A stretch of DNA of 64,000 nt from Linanthus parryae (lineage: Eukaryota; Streptophyta; Magnoliopsida; Ericales; Polemoniaceae), in NCBI GenBank assembly GCA_023055425.1, contig JALGPY010000001.1, positions 71,232,994-71,296,993 of the forward strand, written 5' to 3'. The notes below the pieces were generated by a model. The model worked only from the letters and a program-made list of their open reading frames with translations, ran no database searches and was not told the DNA's origin. The first letter of the stretch is position 1; each line of letters begins with the position of its first letter. A program made the translations under genes and the position numbers. This document shows positions 10,986-21,676 of the stretch, in pieces.

Positions 10986-12720
10986 CCGATGATGGAACAT
11001 GTGCAGGAACCGCAAGTAGTTGTGGAAGAACCTGTTCAGGTGACACAGGAACTCCGTAGATCAGGAAGAGTGCGTCATGAGCCAGAGAGGTATGGACTTC
11101 TCGTGACTGAGCCCGATGACGTACCACTCATAGATGATGAGCTTGCGACCTACGGAGAGGCCATGAAAGGCCCAGAATCTAAGAAGTGGCTAGAAGCCAT
11201 GAGATCCGAAATGGATTCCATGTAGACCAACGAAGTATGGACTTTAGTGGAACCACCCGAAGGGGCTCGGCCCATAGGGTGCAAATGGGTCTTCAAGAAG
11301 AAGACCGACATGGATGACAAGGTAGTTGCCTATAAGGGGCGATTGGTAGCCAAAGGGTATAGACAGATTCATGGTATTGACTATGATGAGACCTTTTCAC
11401 CAGTTGCCATGACTAAATCCATTCGAATCCTACTTGCTATTGCAGCATACTACGACTATGAGATTTGGCAAATGGATGTCAAAACAGCGTTCCTTTATGG
11501 GAACCTCCTTGAGGATGTGTACATGACACAACCGGAGGGTTTTGAGGATCCAGAGAATGTCAATAAAGTCTGTAAGCTGCAAAGGTTCATTTATGGATTA
11601 AAGCAAGCTTCTAGGAGTTGGAATCGACGTTTTGATGACGCAGTCAAAGAGTTTGGCTTCATCAAGAACGAAGATGAGCCTTGTGTTTACAAGAAGATTA
11701 GTGGGAGCTATGTAGTATTTCTGGTCTTGTATGTGGATGACATACTAATCATTGGCAATGACATTCCTACTTTGCAATATGTTAAAGATTGGCTAGGAAA
11801 GTGCTTTGCAATGAAGGACTTAGGAGACGCAGCCTATATACTTGGTATAAAGATCTATAGGGATAGATCTAGAAGGTTGCTCGGCCTAAGTCAAAGTACA
11901 TATATAGACAAGGTGTTGAAGAGATTCAACATGCAAGATTCCAAGAAGGGATTCTTGCCCATGTCGCATGGAGTCACTCTTTCTAAGAATGACTGTCCCT
12001 CCAAGGAGATTGAGAAGGACCGCATGAGTAGGATACCCTATGCTTCGGCCATAGGATCCATCATGTACTAGACCAGACGTATCATACGCATCGAGTATGG
12101 TGAGCAGATACAAGTCCAATCCGGGTGAGAGTCACTGGATTGCTGTCAAGAACATTCTAAAGTACTTGAGAAGAACTAAGGATGTGTTCTTGATATTTGG
12201 AGGTAAGGAAGAGCTAAGTGTAAGGGGTTACACTGATGCGAGCTTCCAAAACGACAAAGATGACTACAGATCGCAGTCTGGATACATGTTTTGCCTTAAT
12301 GGAGGAGCTGTAAGCTGGAAGAGTTCCAAGCAAGGAACAGTTGCTGATTCTACAACATAAGCTGAGTACATTGCTGCTGCGGAAGCAACGAAAGAGGCAG
12401 TTTGGATAAAGAAGTTTATCACTGAGCTCGGTGTGGTCCCTAGCATCGTGGATCCCATAGAGTTGTACTATGACAACTCTGGGGCGATCGCACAGGCCAA
12501 GGAACCAAGATCACACCAGAAATCAAAGCATGTACTTAGGAGATTCCATCTTATTCGTGATATGATCAATCAAGGGAGATGTGAAGATGTGCAAGATTCC
12601 AACGGATGACAATGTTTCAAATCCGCTCACAAAACCTCTTGCGCAGCGAAAGCATGAAGGGCACACCAGATCTATAGGCATACGAGATGCGTCAGATTGT
12701 CTCTAGTGCAAGTGGGAGAC
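10986..12720 (+). pseudogene. RT and RNase H of the right half-element, broken
   Basis: The frame at 10989-11225 ends in a TAG that replaces a Tyr codon. Frame 11247-12071 (274 aa) has the RT core with [36 protein letters not shown] and the catalytic YVDDILIIGND. A 14-bp loss between two TGTAC copies at about 12065 shifts the frame. RNase H follows at 12097-12360 (GYTDASF) and ends with CDNSG at about 12470-12490. The polypurine tract AAGTGGGAGAC (12710-12720) closes the internal region. Confidence 0.85.
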
Positions 12721-14140
12721 TGTTGGAATAGATGCCCTAGAGGCAATCGTATATTTAGTATGAACATTGTTTTTGGATAGAATATTCATTTATTATATAT
12801 TGTGATATTTAATATAATGAAGTCCTTAGATAAAATTTGTTGTTTATCTTAAATATCCCTTGTCCACTATATTGATTAATAGGACGATCAAATATAGACT
12901 ACTATGTGGGTAGATTGATATGGAGATATGAAGTCTAACACATGGGTATGCATTACGAGTGATGGTATACTGGATTAACCCACAACGAAAAGGATACATT
13001 AGATTATGTCAAGTCACAATAGCTTTTTGTAGTGCTAGTATAATTACAATCCTTAGACTTGAAGTCACTAGATACTCTAGTTGTGGAATATTGCGCTTTG
13101 ATGTTATCAAACGTTACACCGTAACTGGGTAATCATAAAGATGGCTATCGGGCGTGATAGGAAGCAAGCTTAGAGATCGTAGTGATTTAGATAGGATTTG
13201 TCCCTCCCACATAATGGGGGTAAATATCCACGGCCACTCGAGGGATGAGGCTTATTGAATGTCTGGCCAGACTCAGATAAATCAATATGGAGATATTGAT
13301 GTTATCTGCTAGCATAAGCATATTCCCAGGATCGAGGAACTATGGATTGGATATACGAGTGTGACTATTTATGTCTCGTTTCCAATCCGGATATGGAGAC
13401 TAAGGGATAGTGCAATATGACATATTGGGCACAAGAGGTTTGTCGGGATCACTAACTATTTCTATTAGTTGGGTGGCATGGATGTGTTGCTAGACACCGC
13501 TCCATGTTAGTAAGAGTTATTACCAACTATATAGAAACCTGTGGGGTCACACGTCAAATAGAGTAGAGCTAGATTTGGGATTAATTAATATTGATTAATT
13601 AATAGAAGGATCATTGTGCAACACCTTGCAAACTTAGTAGGACTAATTTGCAAGGAAGGGAATAGTTCTAGTTCATCTAGAATTAGAAAACTCTTTTATG
13701 GAAACAACAAGGAGTTGTTGGAGTATATAAAGAGGCCTAAGCTTCCTTCCCACAAAAATTTTATTAGACATAACAAAAGAGAGTGGGAGAGAGCAAGACA
13801 AGAGCTAGGGCCGAAACCCTAGCCCCGTCCGCCCCCCTTTCCCGTAGGCTCAAAGAGGAGGCCGCCCCTCCTCTTGTGCCTTTGTTGCTTTGATCTTCTT
13901 CCCTCTTCCTCCGCGTTCAAGATAGCACTTGTTTGAAGGAAGAATCTAAATCTCACCTCTAGACGTGGATCAACCGTAGAGACGAGGACATCATTCTTCG
14001 TGTGATCTCAAAAATTCAAAGGTACACAATACTATGTCTCTTATCATGTTATGATATCTCTTCCTGACGATCCGTGGTGGGCATTGAAGTAGAATTAAAT
14101 TTTTGTTATTCCGCTGTGTTACCTACTTCGAAACCCAACA
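12721..14140 (+). repeat. 3' LTR of the right (plus) half-element
   Basis: It is 1420 bp, starting TGTTGGAATAG directly after the polypurine tract and ending AAACCCAACA. It belongs to the same diverged subfamily as the LTR of Angela-4 (44348-45778). A TATA box (GAGTATATAAAG, about 13727-13738) and the upstream TTAATTAATATTGATTAATTAA element are visible. Its right end abuts the gag of the Tekay element. Confidence 0.88.
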
Positions 14141-14939
14141 AGGCAAGGGAACGACTCTGTGACTGAATACTTCAGGAAGTTCTTGGAGTTGTCTCGATTC
14201 TCAGGTCAGCTAATGCCTGATGAGATGACCAAGGTCAGAAAGTTCATGTCAGGTCTGCAACTTCATTTGCAGAAGGACTTGATTTGTAGGACCTATGATA
14301 CTCTTCAAGAGGCCTACGACAGAGCGGCAGCTGTTTGGCGTATTCAAGAGGCGCATGACGAAAAGCGAGGTAAGCGTAAGATGGATAATGTTGGAGGCTA
14401 TGGCAACAATCATAATAATATCGTTAAGGGTAATCAAGATAAGAGGTTTAAGCCAAACCAGGGAGGAAGTAACCAGAATCAGTACCGGGGTAACAAGCAA
14501 AACAATGGAGATCAAGCTTCTCGTCGCTACATCTGCAACAAGTGTCAACAAAATTATCCGGGAAAGGATTGCCAAGGAAACCTTAGTACTTGCTACCACT
14601 GTGGCAAGAAAGGTCATCGTTCGTTTGAGTGCCGATCGAAACCAAATGGAAATCAACAAGGAAACCAAGGAGGCAATTAATCGACAGTTCAACGACAACA
14701 GTCAGACTGGAAACAGGAACTATGGGAATCGCAACTATCAGAACAATGGAGGCAACAATTTTGGCAGGAAACAGGTGAACAACCAGGTTAATGGGAGGGA
14801 CAATGGAGTCCAGAATAGGAGCGGAAACACCAATGCTACGGCCAATGCCAACAACAACAATGGGACTGGTACAGCAGGAACTAACGCAAAGAATGGGAAC
14901 GTTGCAAGGATTGCTGTGATGAGCAGGACTGAGGCATAA
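14141..14939 (+). pseudogene. Gag of the Tekay element (N-truncated, frameshifted)
   Basis: The first frame (to 14680) encodes the retrotransposon Gag domain (VTEYFRKFLELSRFSG, AYDRAAAVWRIQEAH). An N/Q/G-rich linker follows, then two zinc fingers: a modified CNKCQQNYPGKDC and a standard CYHCGKKGHRSFEC knuckle. It stops at 14678-14680, and the Asn-rich tail continues in another frame to a TAA at 14937-14939. Gag would package the element RNA into virus-like particles. The 5' end is missing because of the junction at 14140. Confidence 0.85.
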
Positions 14940-15644
14940 GCATTAAATGAAGTAGTCACTGGTACATTTCTTATTCATGAGTTACCATCATTTACTATAT
15001 TTTATTCTGGAGCATCGTATTCATTTATTTCATCAGTATTTATGGAAAAATTGAGTCTCAATAAGTCGTCTAGAAAATCCATCCCCGTAGCTACCCCAAC
15101 CGGTCATGTGACTGTGTGTGACACCGTTTCTGAAGGAATAGAAGTTAAGATTTCGGCTAGTACCTTACTAGCAAACCTGATACAATTTGATCTTGGAGGA
15201 ATAGATGTGATATTGGGAATGGATTGGCTGGGTAAATATCGAGCAGTTATAGACTGTCACGATCAGAAAATAAGGCTCAAAGGTCCGAAAGGAGAAAAGG
15301 TTTCTTACCGTGGTATCAAAAAGGAACCATGTATCCGACTAGTGTCAGCTTTGACCATAGTCAACCAGGTGAAGAAGGGGAATAGTGCTTATTTATGTTA
15401 TGTCCAAGACGTGACTAAGAAGGAGAATGTGTTGGAAGAAATACCGGTAGTCAAGGATTTTCCCGATGTGTTCCCGGAAGAAATTCCAGGAATGCCACCT
15501 AGGAGGGAAGTTGAGTTCACTATCGATTTAGCACCTGGAGCAGCTCCAATCTCAAAGGCACCGTATCGTATGGCACCGGCGGAATTGAAGGAACTAAAGG
15601 ATCAGTTGTAAGAGCCACTTCAGAAAGGTAACATACGGCCAAGT
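14940..15644 (+). pseudogene. Protease of the Tekay element, catalytic Asp lost
   Basis: In frame after the TAA at 14937 the sequence reads TGTFLIHELPSFTIFYSGAS. The family motif is FDSGA, so the catalytic Asp is replaced by Tyr at codon 15003-15005 (one-base change). The retropepsin end motif VILGMDWLG is intact (about 15200-15235). The linker to RT holds FPDVFPEEIPG and REVEFTIDLAPG. A TAA at 15609-15611 interrupts the frame before RT. Confidence 0.85.
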
Positions 15645-16709
15645 GTGTCCCCGTGGGGCGCACCAGTTGTGTTTGTGAAGAAGAAAGATGGAAGCTTGAG
15701 GTTGTGCATTGACTATAGAGAGTTGAATAGCGCAACGATCAAGAACAAATACCCTTTAACCCTAATTGATGACTTGTTTGATCAGTTGCAAGGGGCGAGT
15801 GTTTTCTCAAAGATAGACTTGAGATCAGGGTATCACCAGCTTCGGGTAACCGAGAAGGACATCCCGAAGACAGCCTTTAGGACGAGGTATGGACATTACG
15901 AGTTTACAGTTATGCCTTTTGGGTTAACTAATGCTCCTGCAGTATTTATGGATCTAATGAATCGTGTCATGAGGACGTTTCTAGATCGTTTCGTGGTCGT
16001 CTTTATTGATGACATCCTTGTTTATTCAAAGAGCGAGGAAGAACACGAAGAACATCTCAAGGAAGTGTTAGAAACTTTGAGACATGAGAAGTTGTATGCT
16101 AAACTCTCGAAGTGTGAGTTTTGGTTAAAGCATGTTCCATTTTTGGGTCACATAATCTCAAAGGAAGGGATATCCGTGGATCCAGGAAAGATTTCAGCAG
16201 TTAAAGACTGGAAGACTCCGAAGAATGTGTCCGAAGTAAGAAGTTTTCTGGGATTAGCAGGATACTATAGGCGTTTCGTGAAAGATTTCTCGAAGATCGC
16301 TAGATCGCTGACTTCACAAACCAAGAAGACGGTAAAGTATCATTGGAGAGAAGATTGTGAGAAAGCATTCCAGACATTGAAGGAAAAGTTGACGACATCA
16401 CCTGTGTTAGCTTTACCTAATGATTCTGGCGAGTTTGATGTTTACAGTGACGATTCGAAGAAGGGTTTAGGATGCGTGCTTTTGCAGGAAAGAAGGGTTA
16501 TTGCCTATGCTTCGAGACAGTTGAAGGTTCATGAAGAGAATTATGCTACGCATGATTTAGAGCTTGCAGCAATAGTTTTCGCACTGAAGATATGGAGACA
16601 TCATCTACATGGATCTATGTGTAGATTGTATACGGACCACAACGGTCTTAAATACATCTTCACTCAGAAAGAGTTAAATAACATGCAAAGACGTTGGTTG
16701 AGATCATAA
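15645..16709 (+). CDS. Reverse transcriptase and RNase H of the Tekay element
   Basis: A 354-residue open stretch. RT motifs run from [16 protein letters not shown] (residues ~3-18) through DLRSGYHQL and MPFGLTNAP to the catalytic [10 protein letters not shown] (residues 120-129). [16 protein letters not shown] and the connection [11 protein letters not shown] follow. The RNase H part has [12 protein letters not shown], altered from the usual D-A-S, then HDLELAAI and [10 protein letters not shown] frameshift at about 16700 truncates the end, which continues in another frame at 16694-16957 (EGKANLVADALSR). The enzyme would copy element RNA to cDNA. The change at the first RNase H motif and the flanking stops make function unlikely. 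Confidence 0.88.
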   Translation: MSPWGAPVVFVKKKDGSLRLCIDYRELNSATIKNKYPLTLIDDLFDQLQGASVFSKIDLRSGYHQLRVTEKDIPKTAFRTRYGHYEFTVMPFGLTNAPAVFMDLMNRVMRTFLDRFVVVFIDDILVYSKSEEEHEEHLKEVLETLRHEKLYAKLSKCEFWLKHVPFLGHIISKEGISVDPGKISAVKDWKTPKNVSEVRSFLGLAGYYRRFVKDFSKIARSLTSQTKKTVKYHWREDCEKAFQTLKEKLTTSPVLALPNDSGEFDVYSDDSKKGLGCVLLQERRVIAYASRQLKVHEENYATHDLELAAIVFALKIWRHHLHGSMCRLYTDHNGLKYIFTQKELNNMQRRWLRS

Positions 16710-18351
16710 AGGATTTTGACTTGCGTATCCAATACCACGAGGGGAAGGCAAACTTAGTAGCCGATGCGTTAAGCCGAAAATCAAGTCATACCTTAGATGC
16801 TATGCTAGTTTTACCGGACTGGTTATGCAATGAGTTTAGGAAGCTCGAGATTGAAGTTTTGGAACAAGGTGGAGTGAAGAATATCCTTGGGAATATGTCA
16901 GTTGTTCTAGATGTATTAGAAGAAATAAGGAGCAACCAGCCAGGAGATGTGAAGTAGGAAAGGATAAAGGAGAAGATGGCAGAAGGTCAAGCAAAGGATT
17001 TCAAGATCCATGAAGATGGAAGTATCCGCTACAAAGGGAGATGGTGTGTACCACACAAGTGTGTGGAAACCAAGGATAAGTTGATGCGTGAAGCGCATAA
17101 GACACCATACTCTGTACATCCAGGGGGTGACAAACTCTACAAGGATTTGAAGAAGACCTTTTGGTGGCCAAACATGAAAAGGAAGTGGCAGAATTTTGTG
17201 ACAAGGTGTTTGACTTGTCAGAAGGTGAAGTTTGAACATAAGAGAATGGGAGGTTTAGTGCAACCATTAGATGTCCCAGATTGGAAGTGGGATTCAATTT
17301 CAATGGATTTCGTGACTGCGTTACCGACATCAAAGAATGGACTGAATTCGATTTGGGTCGTAGTGGCAGATTGACCAAGACAGCAAGGTTTATTCCGATG
17401 AAAGATACATGGAACATGGAACAAAGAGCTGATGCGTATATGAAGAACATTGTGAGGTATCATGGAGTACGAAGCTCTATAGTTTCCGACAGAGATCCAA
17501 ACTTTATTTCTCACTTCTGGAAAGCACTCCAGGAGGCGTTGGGGACTTAGTTAAAATTTAGCACGGCGTTCCACCCTGCTACGGATGGACAAACCGAGAG
17601 AACAATTCAGACTGTGGAAGACATGTTAAGGTCTTGTGTTATGGATTTTCAAGGTTCTTGGGTTGATAGATTACCTTTGATAGAATTTTCCTACAACAAC
17701 AGTTATCACGCCAGTATCGGAATGGCACCACATGAGGCGTTGTATGGAAGAAAGTGTAGAACACCACCTTGTTGGAACGACATAAGTGAGACAATGGTAA
17801 TTGGTCCACAGTTAATTGAGGAGATGACAGATCAAGTGAGATTTATACAGCAGCGAATGAAGGCAGCACATGATAGGCAGAAATCCTACGCTGATCAGAA
17901 AAGGAGACCGTTGGAGTTTCAAATTGGAGAAAAAGCGTTTCTTAAGGTTTCACCGACTAAGGGAGTCACGAGGTTCAATCAGAAGGGGAAGTTGAGCCCG
18001 AAATTCATAGGAGCATATGATGTCATTGAGAAGATTGGAGAAGTGGCTTATTGTTTGGATTTTTCGTCGAATTTGGGTCGTGTTCACAACGTATTCCACG
18101 TATCTCAGCGGAAGAAGTACGTGCCGGATGCATCTCATGTGTTAGATCACTAACCAGTAGAATTGGATCCGTCTTTGAGTTATGAAGAGCATGCTGTTAA
18201 GATTCTAGACACCAAGAAAAGGAACACCCGTAACAAGAGTGTCAAGATTGTAAAGGTCTTGTGGACAAATCACTTCACTGAAGAGGCAACTTGGGAAGCA
18301 GAAGATGAGATGAGGAAGAAGTACCCTCACCTTTTTGAAGAGGTACCTTGA
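16710..18351 (+). pseudogene. Integrase with C-terminal chromodomain of the Tekay element
   Basis: Four frames in series. 16694-16957 is the RNase H end. 16976-17374 has the HHCC zinc finger (AHKTPYSVHPG, CLTCQKVK) and the first catalytic Asp (ISMDFVTALP). 17281-17550 has the second Asp (VSDRDPNFIS) and ends at a TAG. 17614-18153 has TDGQTER-type context just upstream, then FSYNNSYHASIGMAPHEALYG, and ends in NVFHVSQRKKY. 18163-18351 encodes a chromodomain-like tail (LSYEEHAVKILDTKKR, VKVLWTNHFTEEATWE). Chromodomains of this group are thought to direct integration to heterochromatin. Stops at 17548 and 18151 and a frameshift at about 17372 disable it. Confidence 0.85.
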
Positions 18352-18592
18352 GTTCCGAGGACGTCACTCCTCTAAGGGGGAGAGGATGTAATCCTATGGT
18401 TTTACGGTTTTCAGTTACATTATTTTTTATAGTATGTTGCATATCATTCGTGACCTTAGGTTTATGAAACGAAATGCAAATGTTAGGTAATGCATTTAGT
18501 TTTTGTACTCTTGAGTTGGAGATTCTTAGATTTAAGTCTTCGAGAATTTGGGTTAAGCTTCGAGGACGAAGCTTTCTTTAAGGAGGGAAGGA
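18352..18592 (+). other. 3' untranslated stretch of the Tekay element with two polypurine tracts
   Basis: No coding. Two copies of a module are present: TCCGAGGACG followed by AAGGGGGAGAGGA and TGTAATCC (18355-18394), and TCGAGGACGA followed by AAGGAGGGAAGGA and TGAAATACC (18559-18601). The second sits directly against the LTR start at 18593 and is the working polypurine tract by position. The first is 206 bp upstream. Confidence 0.75.
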
Positions 18593-20231
18593 TGAAATAC
18601 CCCGTTTTGTTGCTATGGGTATTTTGTGTAATTATGATATGTGTTGGGAGTTAAGTGTAATTATTGGGAGTTGTTTATAATAGATTACTAGTAATTGGGG
18701 GTCTTTGTGACATTAACCTAAAACTTTTAGTATCTTTTAATCGAGTTTGGGGGAGGTTATCGCCTTTTTGGCTAAACTATTGGGGTTGACGTGTCTTTTT
18801 CAACTGATTAGTTATCAGTTTGACCTGAGAATTTTAATTGATGGAAACAAATATTCCGATAAACTTTTATTCCTTCCCATTAATTATTTCTTTCTTTCTT
18901 GGTCCAAAAAACTTTAAAACCCTAGATCTTTTTCCTTCTTTTCTTTTTCTCAACACTCACGTCTCTCTCTCTAACCCGACCCTCACTCTCTCTCTCGTCT
19001 CTCTCTTTGGCCGACGGCAAGAAGAAGCACCCGCAGCACCACCGCCCCCGCCACCTCTCTCTCTCTCTTTCGTGCGCAGGTAATATTTTCTCTCTCTCTC
19101 TCTCTCTCTCTCTCTTTTCTCTTTCTCTCTTCTCTTTTCTTTTTCTTCTTTTTTTTTCTCCTTTCCCGTCCGTCCGTCCGACACTCCATGGGCGGCGGTC
19201 TTTTGCTCTCTTTTGCTTTTGCTCTTGAGTTCTTGTTGATCTCATGTAATCTTGAACTCTTGATTTCGAATCATGTATGAAGTATGTAATCTTAAATTTT
19301 CAGATTTATATTGTTTGTTTCATCGTTCATGGAATCGTATGATTAGTAATCAAGTTTTAGGGTTTATCATGTTCATGGGTGATGGGAAAAACCCTAGTTT
19401 GGAGGAGAAGTTTGATTAAGCAATTTGGGTGATTGGATGATCATAGTATGTGGGTAAAAACTTGATTTGATGTCTGGAATCATGTTATATTAGGTTTAGT
19501 ATGAATATAGGATGAACTAGATGATTGGGGGAAAAGTTTCATGAAAATTGATAATTCCCGTATATGTGTTTTGGGTGAAATTGGAAACTTGAAACTAGTG
19601 TAACTTTTGATCCAGGAATCGAAATTTAGATCCGTTTGAGGCTAAACCTATTATTTTGAATGTTTTGAATCTAATGAAACTGTTTTTGAGCCATGATATG
19701 TTTGGTAAACTGAATTAATAAATTGATGGAGTTATGATAGGTTATGTATGCTTTAGGTTAGAGGATTTTGGGGCAATGTTTTGGGTGTTGTTTTGAAGTA
19801 TGAATTTTGTGGGATGTTAGGTTGTTGTTAGAACCCTAAACCATTGACTATCATGTGCATGTAGATAGTAGGCGAGTATATTGCTAGAATAATTGTGTTG
19901 ATTTGAATATTGTTACGTGTAGGTGACGAGTTCGTCGACGACGAGTACGTAGAGTACTTTGATCATTACGATAGTTGGATTTTGCTTTGAGGTAAGTAAA
20001 CGTGCCAAGCCTAGTGTTCTTATATCTCTTTCGTGTCAATTGAATACTTTTATTTGTTACGTCTCAATATGTGTTTACGTGCTACATGACTTGAAATACA
20101 TGATTTGTACTTTTTTTAAATGCTTTTGCTGAAAACATCACCATGATATTAATGAACTACAACGTAAAGTGGAAGAAGTTGTGCGGGGCCATTGTTATTA
20201 TTATCTTTGGGCGTGTTGGCTGCTGTCCCGT
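18593..20231 (+). repeat. 3' LTR of the Tekay element, left part
   Basis: It starts TGAAATACCCCG, the imperfect inverted repeat of the LTR end CGGGGTGTTACA at 29475. It includes a pyrimidine-rich tract with (TC)n at about 19089-19114 and a CT-rich 19120-19170. Open frames there are low-complexity artefacts. It is broken at 20231 by Angela-2, with CCCGT (20227-20231) duplicated at 28725-28729. No coding is seen in this stretch. Confidence 0.87.
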
Positions 20232-21662
20232 TGTTGGAATAGATGCCCTAGAGGCAATCTAGTTTAGTATGAATTATTTGTGGCTAGAAATTCATTTATT
20301 ATCTATTGGATATTTAATATAATGAAGTCCTTAGATTTACAATTGTTTTGTTTATCTTAAATATTCCTAGTCAAGTATAATGATTAAATGGGACAATCAT
20401 CTATAGACTAGTATGGGGTTGGATTGATATAGAGATATCACGATCCAACATATAGGTGTGCATTAGGGAATGTTGCACTGGATTGACCCATCTCCGAGAA
20501 GGCTACATACACGTTATGTTGAGTCACAAGCGCTTCTCGCGGTGCAATGGTATTGTCCTCCTTAGACTTGAAGTCACTAGATATTCTAGTTGTGGATTAT
20601 TGTGATCTTGGTAGCGTTAAACGCTACACCGTAACTGGGTAGTTATAAAGGCGTGTGCTGGATACAATAAGAAGCAAGCTTAGAGATCGTAGTGGACGTA
20701 GATAGGATTTGTCCCTCCCACATAACGGGAGCAAATATCCTAGGCCACTCGAGGGATAGTGCTTATAGAATGTCTGGCCAGACTCAAATAAATCAATATG
20801 GGATATTGATGTTATTTGCACGAATAAGGCTATTCCCATGGATCGAGAAACTAATGATTGGATATACGAGTGTGACTTGTATGTCTCGTGTCCAATCCGG
20901 ATATAGAGACAAAGGGATGAGACAATTACTTGTACAAAGGTTGTCAAGATGACTATTCTATTAGTTGGCTAGAATGGATGTTTTGCTAGAGACCGCTCCA
21001 TATTAGCAAATAGTTGCTACCAACTAGATAGAACCTATGGGGTCACACGCTATATAGAGTTGAACTAGATTTGGGAATTAATTAATTGGATTAATTAATT
21101 AGAAGGATCAATTTGCAAAACCTTGCAAACTTAGTAGGGACTAATTTGCAAGGAAGGGACTAAATTGAATTCTAGTAGGACTAGAATAAGTCCTTTAGGT
21201 AGTTAACAAGGAGTTGTTGGACTATATATAGGACCTTCCTTCCTTCCTTCCCACATAAATTATGGTCATTAAGTGAACATAACAAGAGTGGGAGAGAACA
21301 AAAGGAGAGAGAGCAAGCAACAAGGAGGCCCGAACCGCCCCCTTGCCGCCGCCCCGTCCCCGTCGGCCAAAGGAGGCCGAGACCCTCCTTTGGGTCTCGT
21401 TTTGCGTTATTTCTTCTTCCTCTTCCTCTTTTGGGCTAGCACCAAAGGAGTTGGGAGATCTAGGATCAACTCTAGGCGTGGATCAACTATAGAGAACGTG
21501 ACACAATTCGCGTTTGAAGTCATCAAGGAGAACCCAAAGGTGTGTTTATGATTTCTAACCCTTACCATCGTTATGTCTCTTGACTTGTGATCCTTGGAGG
21601 GTTTTGCATGGTTTTATGTTTGGTTATGCTTCCGTTGCGCATCTATGAATCAAAACCCTACA
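20232..21662 (+). repeat. 5' LTR of Angela-2
   Basis: 1431 bp from TGTTGGAATAG to AAACCCTACA. It carries U3 with a TTAATTAATTGGATTAATTAA palindrome (about 21077-21098), a TATA box, and a GC-rich stretch downstream around 21330-21370. The antisense strand has the 107-codon frame (20624-20947) also seen in other copies. Confidence 0.95.
21223..21230 (+). promoter_or_regulatory. TATA box of the Angela-2 5' LTR
   Basis: TATATATA lies within GTTGTTGGACTATATATAGG. The other Angela LTRs here have TATATAAA at the same place (for example 28285-28292 in the 3' LTR and about 13729-13737 in the right half-element), in a conserved GAGTTGTTGG context. Position, conservation and sequence make it the likely RNA polymerase II core promoter. 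The transcription start is not determined. Confidence 0.65.
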
Positions 21663-21663
21663 G

Positions 21664-21676
21664 TGGTATCAGAGCC
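21664..21676 (+). other. Primer-binding site of Angela-2 (tRNA-iMet)
   Basis: TGGTATCAGAGCC begins two bases after the 5' LTR end. It is the standard plant initiator-Met tRNA primer site for minus-strand cDNA synthesis. Confidence 0.93.

Larger units (their letters stand above)
4453..14140. mobile_element. Head-to-head fusion of two 3' halves of Angela elements
   Basis: From both outer ends the segment reads inwards as LTR, polypurine tract, RNase H, RT, integrase, protease and C-terminal gag. The left half (4453-9196) is on the minus strand and the right half (9197-14140) on the plus strand. They meet inside gag at about 9196. Neither half has an N-terminal gag, leader, PBS or 5' LTR. The halves differ clearly in protein sequence and carry LTRs of different subfamilies (1421 and 1420 bp), so this is not a replicated palindrome. 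The outer flanks (AAGGT left, AGGCA right) are not a target duplication. The simplest inference is two inverted neighbouring insertions fused by a deletion. Confidence 0.85.

Noticed and set aside
4453..14140. Cruciform or replicative palindrome (inverted dimer cDNA)
   Set aside because: The two arms and their LTRs are too different and have different lesions. Two independent copies joined by deletion explains them better.
14249..14959. Antisense hydrophobic frames opposite Tekay gag
   Set aside because: They are shadows of the Asn/Gly-rich gag tail on the other strand.
18922..19245. Long Arg/Glu/Lys-rich and Ser/Leu-rich frames
   Set aside because: They are produced by the CT-rich and (TC)n tract of the Tekay LTR, open in several frames at once, with no protein signal.
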